Shown here piece by piece: positions 12,985 through 18,445 of a stretch of 20,498 nucleotides of DNA. Positions within the stretch are counted from its first letter, which is position 1. Each line of letters opens with the position of its first letter. The position numbers and the translations under genes are program-made. Source of the DNA: a virus; the IMG/VR virus record IMGVR_UViG_3300027712_000189, positions 1 to 20,498 of that record. One strand, 5' to 3'. The notes under the pieces are model-generated. The model saw only the letters and a list, made by a program, of their open reading frames with translations. It searched no databases and was not told the origin of the DNA.

Positions 12985-13912
12985 TGCCCAACCCTTTATT
13001 CCATGCCTCTGCCAGGCTATCTGCATGGCAGCGCTCTGGGTAACAATGACAAATCAGAACCCTTGGCGAATCCCACTCCAACATCGCGTCTTGAATTGAA
13101 GGCTTGTTTGGCAAGTAGTGCGTTTGATAGGCGTCGCAAACTGCGTCTCTATCGCCGTCCGAGCCTAAAATAAACGGGTTCCCATAAACGCTTCCTCGAT
13201 CTACGCGAAGGGCCAAACGGTGACTCTCTGCCCATTGAATAAGGTTCTTGTCCCGCTCCTGATTGGCGACAACGCACTCGCCATTGACCGCAACCTTGGA
13301 CCTGCGCTCAGTTTCATCGTCAAGCCAGGGCGAGGTCGGAATTGCACGCACCGCCCTGTTGGCGTCCTGCATGGTCATTGTTCCTGCTTTGACCTTCTCG
13401 AAAACCTCAGGAGCAGCCTGCTTAATCTTTGCAGCTTGCTTGACGTAGGTACTGTTTGTGTTGAAGAGCTCAGCGGCTTTGTGAGCCGTTGTGTTGGCGT
13501 CTGGATTTTGAGGTTCGGAAATTATTTCCCTAACCTCACCGGCGTCTCGCGCCTGCTTTTCTTCAGCATTCTTGCGCGCTTTCTCCCGCTCGACGGCCTC
13601 CGCAATCGCCTCCATCACGGCTTCAGCCTCAACAGCAACGGTGGCCCATTGACCAGAGTTGAGGTTCCGACGCTTGTTGGTCCGCATCACAAAAGCGATG
13701 GCTTCTGCATCAGTTCCTTCAAAGGTTGTGTAGACCGGTTGTATTCCGAAATGATCACAAGCGCGTTGTCGGTTCCAGCCGTCTAGGATTTCCCCTTCAT
13801 AAATTACAATGGGTTGTTTGCTATCGAACCCATTCTCACAAATGTCCTCAAGTAGCCGACTAAAGTCTTCAGCTTTTGCTTCTGGGAAGATATTGAATTT
13901 GTGTTTTTTCAT
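12977..13912 (-). CDS. ParB-like nuclease domain fused to DUF4326
   Basis: A 311-residue protein with two separate domains. Residues about 5-110 are a ParB/Srx-type domain (GEILDGWNRQRACDHFG, then RTNKRRNLNSGQWAT), often with DNA-binding or nuclease activity in phages. A long Lys/Glu/Ala helix follows. Residues about 225-305 match DUF4326: VDRGSVYGNPFILGSDGDRD and LICHCYPERCHADSLAEAWN, with conserved cysteines and His of unknown catalytic role. The start is at 13912, where ATGA overlaps the HNH frame's stop; an upstream start at 13948 is less likely. This pairing of domains is uncommon to my knowledge. Role unknown; position suggests DNA metabolism. Confidence 0.75.
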   Translation of the reverse strand: MKKHKFNIFPEAKAEDFSRLLEDICENGFDSKQPIVIYEGEILDGWNRQRACDHFGIQPVYTTFEGTDAEAIAFVMRTNKRRNLNSGQWATVAVEAEAVMEAIAEAVEREKARKNAEEKQARDAGEVREIISEPQNPDANTTAHKAAELFNTNSTYVKQAAKIKQAAPEVFEKVKAGTMTMQDANRAVRAIPTSPWLDDETERRSKVAVNGECVVANQERDKNLIQWAESHRLALRVDRGSVYGNPFILGSDGDRDAVCDAYQTHYLPNKPSIQDAMLEWDSPRVLICHCYPERCHADSLAEAWNKGLGND

Positions 13913-14141
13913 AATTTGAAATGTCTTTTTTGATGGCAGCCATGACAAAGCGGCGTTAATTCGCCATCGCTAGATTCCCACGGTTGAATGGAAAAGTCAT
14001 ATCGTTCATGGTGAACAACTCGGGATGGTTGTCTACAATCAGCACATTGGTGGTTTGCTGCTTCTCGTATGGCCAAGCTGCGGTTTTTCCAATTATTGGA
14101 TGCGAGAAGAGCGGGATAGAACCGCTCATTGATTTTTTTAA
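13909..14141 (-). CDS. HNH endonuclease domain, probably reached by -1 frameshifting
   Basis: This frame encodes a classic HNH fold: INERFYPALLASNNWKNRS, then CADC ... VVHHERYDFSIQPW ... LTPLCHGCHQKRH, with zinc cysteines and catalytic His pair. It has no good start: the only early ones are TTG at 14205 and GTG codons inside the 14807-13956 gene, all without an SD. The fold begins immediately downstream of the A7 tract at 14139-14133, and a -1 slip there would join it to the upstream protein after its ...HLHRLKK end. I give the range from that slip to its stop, and prefer frameshift fusion to independent start. It overlaps the ParB-fusion gene by ATGA. Confidence 0.75.
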
Positions 14142-14807
14142 CCGATGAAGGTGAACACACAACCACACGTTTTGATGGTCCTTTTGATTGCCCATCAACC
14201 CCCAAATTTCATAATCGGGGTTGTTTATTTGAAGATTGTTCATCAAGTTCCAGGGATTGCTTGGATTGTTTCTTAGACCTTCATAAACCTCTCTGCCGCC
14301 GAGATGTGAAAGATGAGTTTTGCCCTGTTGTGAAGACCACCGAATATATGGCTTATGCCAATGTTTTCCTTGAGTTACAATCCAGCCCCACTCTTCATCG
14401 TTTTCGGAAATATGATGAGGAACCTTTTGACTAATGGTGCCTTCTAGGTTTCCCCATTCCATCTTTGTTAAAAAGATGCTTTGCCGATTGATATTTTGAT
14501 AATCCATCGGATCTGTGGTGCCAGATTTAATAACGCACTCGTTAAGGATTTCCCGCTTTTGATTAGCGTCTTCAATTTTACTGGAAAATGTCCAATTCAA
14601 CAGCCGGTAAGAATTTGCTCGCGGATCGTTTCCGTTTTCAATTTCAAGCGACACTGTTGACCAAACAGGGAACCGTTCAATAGCTGGTATTGGATAAATG
14701 CGAATGAATCCAAGCTCGTGCGTCAAAATAATTGCACACATTGTTTTGCCAGCTTTCTTGGTGTCATTTGGGGCACCAACGCCCATCACAATTCCTTCAA
14801 TTTTCAT
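13956..14807 (-). CDS. Conserved unknown protein, with likely alternative HNH extension
   Basis: The frame from ATG 14807 gives 283 residues. Segments such as GKHWHKPYIRW, HLSHLGGREVYEGLRNNPSNPWNLMN and NPDYEIWGLMGNQ look folded and conserved (I recognise this type of segment but no named family). After ...HLHRLKK (residue 225) the quality drops: the remaining 58 residues are in a different frame from the HNH fold that occupies the same DNA. A slippery A-AAA-AAA (14139-14133) with a hairpin after it sits at exactly that point. The ATG has GTTGACT 8 bases upstream but no SD. It may therefore be produced as two products, one ending at 13956 and one as an HNH fusion. A homopolymer sequencing error would look the same. 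Confidence 0.65.
   Translation of the reverse strand: MKIEGIVMGVGAPNDTKKAGKTMCAIILTHELGFIRIYPIPAIERFPVWSTVSLEIENGNDPRANSYRLLNWTFSSKIEDANQKREILNECVIKSGTTDPMDYQNINRQSIFLTKMEWGNLEGTISQKVPHHISENDEEWGWIVTQGKHWHKPYIRWSSQQGKTHLSHLGGREVYEGLRNNPSNPWNLMNNLQINNPDYEIWGLMGNQKDHQNVWLCVHLHRLKKSMSGSIPLFSHPIIGKTAAWPYEKQQTTNVLIVDNHPELFTMNDMTFPFNRGNLAMAN
14109..14141 (-). promoter_or_regulatory. Candidate -1 ribosomal frameshift signal
   Basis: In the frame of the 283-residue gene the minus strand reads TTA AAA AAA TCA; the heptamer A-AAA-AAA lies at 14139-14133. Five bases later begins a perfect 6-base-pair GC-rich hairpin, GAGCGG (14127-14122) with CCGCTC (14114-14109) and a 7-base loop. Slippery heptamer, short spacer and hairpin are the standard elements of -1 frameshifting. 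A slip puts the ribosome in the HNH frame. Confidence 0.6.
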
Positions 14808-14872
14808 TTTAACGGAGTCAACTAAGCCAAGTTGATGGCGCGTTGTGGCCGAGTCGCGCCCCTCGGTTCATG

Positions 14873-15391
14873 CTAAAAAGGGATCTCATCAGCATCAGCC
14901 AACTGCTCATGCGTGATTACGTTGGATGCCTTCTTGCGAGGATGAGCAACGCTCAGCACCTGCCTGTAATTCTGCGGCTCAGGGAGCGCTGCCTGTGGCT
15001 CCTCTGCGGGCAACCACTCTTTAATTTCGAGATAACCTTTCCCGGTTTTCTCATTGATGTTGTTCCCGTGATCCAAAACCACTCGGCAACGACGGCCAAT
15101 GCAGGACTCTTCCGAAACTTGAATTTGATCGCCTGAGGTATTCAGGCCCATCGCCTTTGCAAATTCGCGGACTTTGTATGCCGCCTTTTCGGTGAAGGTC
15201 ACATAGCTGGTGAATGGCCTGCTAAAACCCGGCACCGCAACCTCGAGCTTGAGCATTGGGTTTTCACCAACTTGATTTCCTTCGCCGTCAAACTTTGGTT
15301 TACTTATCGTCTCAAGCGCACTGATTACTTTGCCAGCGTATTCACCGGGTGATGAACCGGCGTCTTCTTTGGGTGTGGGAATTGATAACAT
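14873..15391 (-). CDS. Single-stranded DNA-binding-like protein
   Basis: A 172-residue protein that ends in DADEIPF, the acidic aromatic tail by which SSB proteins recruit repair and replication partners. The body reads as an OB-like beta fold (PMLKLEVAVPGFSRPFTSYVTFTEKAAYKVREF, then GRRCRVVLDHGNNINEKTGKGYLEIKEWLP), then a proline-rich linker. It lacks classical SSB signatures, so it may be a phage-specific SSB replacement (DUF669-like proteins are the other candidate). The start is 1 base after the ERF stop. Gene order ERF-SSB supports a recombination or replication role. Confidence 0.7.
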   Translation of the reverse strand: MLSIPTPKEDAGSSPGEYAGKVISALETISKPKFDGEGNQVGENPMLKLEVAVPGFSRPFTSYVTFTEKAAYKVREFAKAMGLNTSGDQIQVSEESCIGRRCRVVLDHGNNINEKTGKGYLEIKEWLPAEEPQAALPEPQNYRQVLSVAHPRKKASNVITHEQLADADEIPF

Positions 15392-15392
15392 T

Positions 15393-16064
15393 TTAGGCTT
15401 GTTTGAGTTGTTTGGTTTTCTTGCTGACTAATTCGCGGAGCTGCACGGCAGACGCTTCCGGTGGAGTTTTGGAAGCGATCCATTTTGCGGCGTCCATAAG
15501 GCCATCAATTGAATGCGCACGAGCGATGCGCTCAACGGCTTGCAGTTGGTGCTCCCACTCAACCGGCTCCTGTTGCTTCGGAGCGGCGCTAACTGGCACA
15601 GCGTTGCTCGCTGTCGGCTTAACCTGAACAGCGTTTCCAGATGCGGCATTGCCGTCATCGTCCTCCATTTGGATGCCAGCCATCCGAGCTAACCCGTACC
15701 GAGCGCCATAAGTGATAGCTGAGCCAATGCCTTGAGCGTCGGCCTTTGATGCCGTAATGTTGACGCCCTGGCCGATCCATTCGCCGGACTCAGCGTGACC
15801 AAATATGGTCCAAGTTTTAACGCTGGATCCATTGACCTCGGGTGCCTGAATGACTGCCAGTCCGGCTTCGTTCAGCGCCGGAATACAGGCAGCCTGAACG
15901 CTAGCGAGATCGGCATACTTACTTTTGAGGTGCGGGTTTACAGCGCCTTTCAGCGCCGGGCCCATAGCGCGTTGCGCTTTGGCGATCGCGGCAAAAACTT
16001 TGCCGAGGGTTGGTGAACTCGGGAGCGGAAAGCTCTCGTTGATGTTGGGTGGTATTTCTTCCAT
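15393..16064 (-). CDS. ERF-family single-strand annealing protein
   Basis: It anneals complementary single strands for phage recombination and, often, circularisation. Signatures of the family are clear: AIAKAQRAMGPALKGAVNPHLKSKYADLASV near the N-terminus, ALNEAGLAVIQ, and DAQGIGSAITYGARYGLARMAGIQMEDDDGN around residue 110. The C-terminus is an Ala/Pro-rich linker and a basic helix (VSKKTKQLKQA). Length (223 residues) is normal. Next to an SSB-like gene and a RuvC-like resolvase gene, it completes a recombination set. The start overlaps a small GTG gene and lacks its own SD, so it may be coupled to it. Confidence 0.92.
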   Translation of the reverse strand: MEEIPPNINESFPLPSSPTLGKVFAAIAKAQRAMGPALKGAVNPHLKSKYADLASVQAACIPALNEAGLAVIQAPEVNGSSVKTWTIFGHAESGEWIGQGVNITASKADAQGIGSAITYGARYGLARMAGIQMEDDDGNAASGNAVQVKPTASNAVPVSAAPKQQEPVEWEHQLQAVERIARAHSIDGLMDAAKWIASKTPPEASAVQLRELVSKKTKQLKQA

Positions 16065-16158
16065 AAAAGGTTTGCTTGAAAATTTTGGGTTGAGTGATTG
16101 CCCGACAATGTGGGCAGTCAGGAGTTGAGAAACCGCGACAGATGCGTGGTAAATTCAC
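15919..16158 (-). CDS. Small cysteine-containing gene with GTG start
   Basis: A GTG at 16158 overlaps the resolvase stop as GTGA and has a strong SD (AGGAGG) 8 bases upstream. The 79-residue product starts MNLPRICRGFSTPDCPHCRAITQ, with a Cys ... Cys-x2-Cys cluster that could hold zinc. It overlaps the ERF gene by 146 bases in another frame, which is unusual, so the C-terminal half may be poor-quality. I keep it because the SD and GTGA match the style of the operon so well; it may also serve only to bring ribosomes to the ERF start. Confidence 0.4.
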   Translation of the reverse strand: MNLPRICRGFSTPDCPHCRAITQPKIFKQTFYGRNTTQHQRELSAPEFTNPRQSFCRDRQSATRYGPGAERRCKPAPQK

Positions 16159-16592
16159 AGGCGTAACCTCCTGCCTGCCTCCAAAATGAGCAGTGCGTCT
16201 GCTGTCTTGAGAGTGACCTTTAAGTGCGGGAAAAAGGCCTGTGCCATTTCCTTTAAGTGCGCCTTCCACTTGGTGCCGTGTGATTTCTTGACCCCGGCGC
16301 TGATAGCCTTTTGCCACTCGCCGGGAGTGAGCTCGACAACTCGGACCCCTAAAGTCGCCAACACGCCACGGACTTCACCGTAGCGCACTCCGAGCTTGAT
16401 CATCGCGCTGCCGTTTTTCCCGGCGTGCATCGGGATCTTTTCAAGGACGCACGTCCGAAACCCAGCGATAACAAGCGTTCGAATAGTGTCGGCCACGTCG
16501 ACTGGAGTTGTCGGCATCGGTGCACACTCAGCGCCTTCGTTCGTCAGCCAGGCAATTCCACCACCCGCACCGGGATCAATGGCGCAGATCAT
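16155..16592 (-). CDS. RuvC-like Holliday-junction resolvase
   Basis: It probably resolves branched DNA before packaging. The RNase H-like acidic residues are present: Asp6 in IDPGAGGGIAWL, Glu51 in CVLEKIP, and Asp132 in LKTADALLILEAG (with Glu138 close by). Length is 145 residues, slightly shorter than bacterial RuvC, as is common in phage forms. SD GAGGAGG precedes the ATG at 16592; ATGA with the preceding gene. The end holds a basic tail (GRRLRL). Confidence 0.85.
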   Translation of the reverse strand: MICAIDPGAGGGIAWLTNEGAECAPMPTTPVDVADTIRTLVIAGFRTCVLEKIPMHAGKNGSAMIKLGVRYGEVRGVLATLGVRVVELTPGEWQKAISAGVKKSHGTKWKAHLKEMAQAFFPHLKVTLKTADALLILEAGRRLRL

Positions 16593-16807
16593 GCAACCTC
16601 CTCGCTGGATTTCAGCGCAAAAGCTTCATTCCAGCGCTCAAGGCTCTGAGTCTCGTGAGCCAGAGTGATAAGGTCCGTAAGCTCCGATGAGCAAGGGCCA
16701 ATGGAATGCGCCCACGCAGCGAATTGGAGCAGTGAGCTTGCCTTAGCCAACTGCATTTTGGTAACTCGTAGCTCTTCAAAAACTCCGTCTAAATTCTTTG
16801 CATTCAT
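16589..16807 (-). CDS. Small hypothetical protein, 72 residues
   Basis: The ATG overlaps the previous stop (ATGA), with GGAGG about 12 bases upstream. The product has two helical segments (LDGVFEELRVTKMQLAKASSLL, and ELTDLITLAHETQSLERWNEAF) with a short loop (GPCSS). No domain recognised. Confidence 0.6.
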   Translation of the reverse strand: MNAKNLDGVFEELRVTKMQLAKASSLLQFAAWAHSIGPCSSELTDLITLAHETQSLERWNEAFALKSSEEVA

Positions 16808-17025
16808 GGGCAGTCATGCCTCCGTATGAATTCCCGAATAGCATCAGCCAGCTCCTCGTTGCCCGGGAGAAAGTGCGGAACGGCTTCTTCCAAGGCCACC
16901 TTGGAGCCGAGCTGCTCGCAGTCGCAGGCGGCAAGTCTCACCGCTTCCTTATGGTGGACCAGGTTGAGCGCCTGCCAGGCTTTCCCAAGCAGGTAGTTCA
17001 GCAATGGATCTCGCTTCTTTCTCAT
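16804..17025 (-). CDS. Small hypothetical protein, 73 residues
   Basis: The ATG at 17025 overlaps the previous stop as ATGA, with AAGGAGG about 11 bases upstream. The product starts with a basic patch (MRKKRDPLLNYLLGKAWQAL), has a CDC motif in the middle, an acidic helix (EELADAIREFIRRH) and ends DCP. No family recognised; paired Cys could bind metal. Confidence 0.6.
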   Translation of the reverse strand: MRKKRDPLLNYLLGKAWQALNLVHHKEAVRLAACDCEQLGSKVALEEAVPHFLPGNEELADAIREFIRRHDCP

Positions 17026-17234
17026 AGATCCATTGCCTCCTTGACCACTGCATCAAGCTGCGTCCAGTCGCCATCTTGATCTGCCGCCTCAGCCGCCTCG
17101 ATGAAGCGACTGATCAAGTCCTCTGCCTTGTCGAGCTTGGCCTTGAACTTTTCGACGAGGAGCTCCTGGACAACCAAAGCTGTCTTCAGGTCGGCAGCGC
17201 TTGCCACGTCCTTTTGCGCGTCGGTCAGGGTCAT
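17022..17234 (-). CDS. Small acidic coiled-coil protein
   Basis: 70 residues. Long helical stretches (DLKTALVVQELLVEKFKAKLDKA, then EDLISRFIEAAEAADQDG) with a heptad-like pattern suggest an oligomer or partner-binding coiled coil. SD GGGAGG is close to the ATG, which overlaps the preceding stop as ATGA. Role unknown. Confidence 0.6.
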   Translation of the reverse strand: MTLTDAQKDVASAADLKTALVVQELLVEKFKAKLDKAEDLISRFIEAAEAADQDGDWTQLDAVVKEAMDL

Positions 17235-17425
17235 AGAGAGCCTCCCAGCGTTAGAAACCGCATGCGTTTTGCTGCGACCGCTGCGACCAATATCGCGCCG
17301 AGCAGCGGAAATAAGATCAGCCCGGCCTCCGGCTGTCCGGAGTAAAACGACAGGGCTATGGTGTCGAGGAATGCGAGCGCCAAGCAGGCGCTGCCAATGG
17401 AAAGGGAGTGGCGAGGAGTGTTCAT
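17231..17425 (-). CDS. Small membrane protein with two spans
   Basis: 64 residues with two hydrophobic segments, about residues 9-28 (SIGSACLALAFLDTIALSF) and 35-52 (AGLILFPLLGAILVAAVAA), separated by a short polar loop, followed by a basic end (AKRMRF). Orientation is probably both ends inside by the positive-inside rule. SD GGAGG precedes the ATG, which overlaps the upstream stop as ATGA. A small early membrane protein may act in exclusion or host interference; that is inference. Confidence 0.65.
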   Translation of the reverse strand: MNTPRHSLSIGSACLALAFLDTIALSFYSGQPEAGLILFPLLGAILVAAVAAKRMRFLTLGGSL

Positions 17426-17604
17426 TTCGCCCTCCCGAGTGCTTGATCCAAAAGCGCGAGCTTACATGGGCGGACCATCAGTTTGCGTCCACGTACCGGC
17501 TCAAGTAGCCGCCGGTAATGCTTGATGACGTATTGCGCTTTGCTCTTTTTGCACCCATACCGCGCCATGATGGCGGAATAGATTTCGATGAATTGGTCGT
17601 TCAT
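17422..17604 (-). CDS. Small basic protein, 60 residues
   Basis: Very basic and compact (RYGCKKSKAQYVIKHYRRLLEPVRGRKLMVRPCKL), probably a nucleic-acid-binding protein. It overlaps both neighbours as ATGA. No known family. Confidence 0.6.
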   Translation of the reverse strand: MNDQFIEIYSAIMARYGCKKSKAQYVIKHYRRLLEPVRGRKLMVRPCKLALLDQALGRAK

Positions 17605-17750
17605 AGGGTTGTTTTGTTTCTGGTTGCGACTGCATGACCGGCGAAATAACCGGCGTTGTACGCACGGGCCGATGCTCTGGCCGATACGGTGGTGATTAGT
17701 GCTCCCCAGGCAACGAGCAGCAGGAGAGTGATTGAAATTTGGAGGTACAT
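17601..17750 (-). CDS. Small membrane protein, 49 residues
   Basis: From the ATG at 17750 the product begins with a strong transmembrane segment (YLQISITLLLLVAWGALITTV), then SARASARAYNAGYFAGHAVATR and a basic tail. A longer product from GTG 17831 (76 residues) would start inside one operator-like repeat and read through another, adding a basic N-terminal extension. I prefer 17750 because the fold starts with the hydrophobic segment. The next gene overlaps its stop as ATGA. This is probably the first gene of the early operon. No SD is visible for either start. Confidence 0.55.
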   Translation of the reverse strand: MYLQISITLLLLVAWGALITTVSARASARAYNAGYFAGHAVATRNKTTL

Positions 17751-17754
17751 GGCT

Positions 17755-17770
17755 GGGTGGTAAACACCTA
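17755..17770. promoter_or_regulatory. Operator-like 16-base palindrome, copy 1
   Basis: GGGTGGTAAACACCTA, nearly symmetric (GGGTG...CACC), just before the ATG at 17750. Related copies lie at 17819, 17987 and 18379. Confidence 0.6.
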
Positions 17771-17818
17771 GTGGCAAAAATGCAGCCCTGTTGGCAAATT
17801 GTCGCCGGTCAAAGGGCT

Positions 17819-17834
17819 GGGTGGTAAACACCCA
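17819..17834. promoter_or_regulatory. Operator-like 16-base palindrome, copy 2
   Basis: GGGTGGTAAACACCCA, with perfect GGGTG/CACCC arms. The 19 bases starting GGCTGGGTGG are shared with copy 1 except one base, so these two are the closest relatives. Confidence 0.65.
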
Positions 17835-17863
17835 CCGCGAAAAAAAGGACGCTGATAATCAAA

Positions 17864-18127
17864 CTAATTGAGGCCAATGGAGTCTGGAGTCTGGAGTCTG
17901 GAGTCTGGAGTCTGGAGTCTGGAGTCTGGAGTCTGGAGTCTGGAGTCTGGAGTCTGGAGTCTGGAGTCTGGAGTCTGGAGTCTGGAGGGTGATAAACACC
18001 CATGAACATTTTTGCAAGAGTCAACAGCACTGATTAATGTTTCTCGCGCAAATCTGCCCGGCCTTTGACCGAACGACGCGGCAAGCGTGCTCAGCTCTTG
18101 AAAATCTGATAACTTCAAATTCAGCAT
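17864..18127 (-). CDS. Ribbon-helix-helix regulator with heptapeptide-repeat tail
   Basis: 87 residues. Residues 1-40 match a ribbon-helix-helix fold: a beta strand (MLNLKLS), helix A (DFQELSTLAASFG) and helix B (RPGRFARETLISAVDSC). From about residue 50 the tail repeats SRLQTPD five times, coded by a 7-base minisatellite, and ends SIGLN. I chose the ATG at 18127 because its first base is the last base of the upstream stop (TAATG); a longer start at 18169 would overlap that gene. Operator-like copy 3 lies inside the 3' part of the gene. It is probably a repressor of the early operon and itself, acting as a dimer; this is inference from fold and sites. Confidence 0.7.
   Translation of the reverse strand: MLNLKLSDFQELSTLAASFGQRPGRFARETLISAVDSCKNVHGCLSPSRLQTPDSRLQTPDSRLQTPDSRLQTPDSRLQTPDSIGLN
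17879..17987. repeat. 7-base minisatellite, 15.6 copies of GGAGTCT
   Basis: 109 bases of GGAGTCT with no mismatch. Because 7 is not a multiple of 3, all three frames on the minus strand read the same repeating heptapeptide SRLQTPD, and no stop occurs on either strand. A gain or loss of one unit would therefore shift what follows without disrupting the repeat peptide. Confidence 0.97.
17987..18002. promoter_or_regulatory. Operator-like 16-base palindrome, copy 3
   Basis: GGGTGATAAACACCCA, one base different from copy 2, directly abutting the minisatellite, inside the regulator gene. On the minus strand it begins with ATG (18003). Confidence 0.6.
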
Positions 18128-18375
18128 TAAGGATTTTGTTCTTTGGATTTGATTTTTTTGGGCGGGCATAATGGGGCGGTTGAAAGTTTTGACGAGTCTG
18201 GTGGTATAAATGGAGGAACGTTCTCCGAGTCAACAAAAGTTTGAATGAGATGCTCTTGGCAAGAGTTTGAGTCTTTGAATCCGCGAGAAAACAACAACGC
18301 CACAAATCGATGCTTTAGTTCCTGATCAACCCAAGCACCAACCATTACCTTTCCTTTGGCGCGTTGGTTTGGCAT
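18127..18375 (-). CDS. Ribbon-helix-helix-like DNA-binding protein
   Basis: 82 residues. The first half (KGKVMVGAWVDQELKHRFVALLFSRGFKDSNSCQEHLIQTFVD) reads as a ribbon-helix-helix domain with a basic N-terminus; the remainder is Pro-rich and disordered, ending with a basic KKIKSKEQNP. The start is ATG at 18375, with a second in-frame ATG at 18345 better placed behind a GGAAAGG sequence. Its stop overlaps the start of the next regulator (TAATG), so the two are coupled. A degenerate operator-like copy (18379-18391) lies directly before the start. A paired set of ribbon-helix-helix proteins next to repeated sites suggests the immunity or early-control locus. Confidence 0.6.
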   Translation of the reverse strand: MPNQRAKGKVMVGAWVDQELKHRFVALLFSRGFKDSNSCQEHLIQTFVDSENVPPFIPPDSSKLSTAPLCPPKKIKSKEQNP

Positions 18376-18378
18376 GCA

Positions 18379-18391
18379 GGTGGTTTACACC
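18379..18391. promoter_or_regulatory. Degenerate operator-like site, copy 4
   Basis: GGTGGTTTACACC, keeping the GGTG...CACC symmetry with TTT in place of AAA in the centre. It lies 3 bases upstream of the first regulator's start, fitting self-repression. Confidence 0.45.
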
Positions 18392-18445
18392 TTGTTTCTT
18401 TTTCTTTCAAAGAAAAACTTAAAGTTTTTTATTATGTCCTCACCA
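18392..18445. other. AT-rich gap between integrase and regulators
   Basis: Contains two short AT-rich inverted repeats (TTTCTTT-C-AAAGAAA and AAAACTT-AAAGTTTT). They could end the integrase transcript and hold the regulator promoter, but I see no convincing -35/-10 pair. Confidence 0.35.

Noticed and set aside
13220-13786. 188-residue plus-strand frame antisense to the ParB fusion
   Set aside because: The minus strand encodes two recognisable domains; the plus frame has no features.
13909-14205. HNH as an independent gene from TTG at 14205
   Set aside because: Weak start, no SD and a poor-quality first 20 residues; the frameshift route explains the boundary better, though it is not proven.
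17879-17987. Possible CRISPR-like array
   Set aside because: Units of 7 bases with no spacers; a simple minisatellite.
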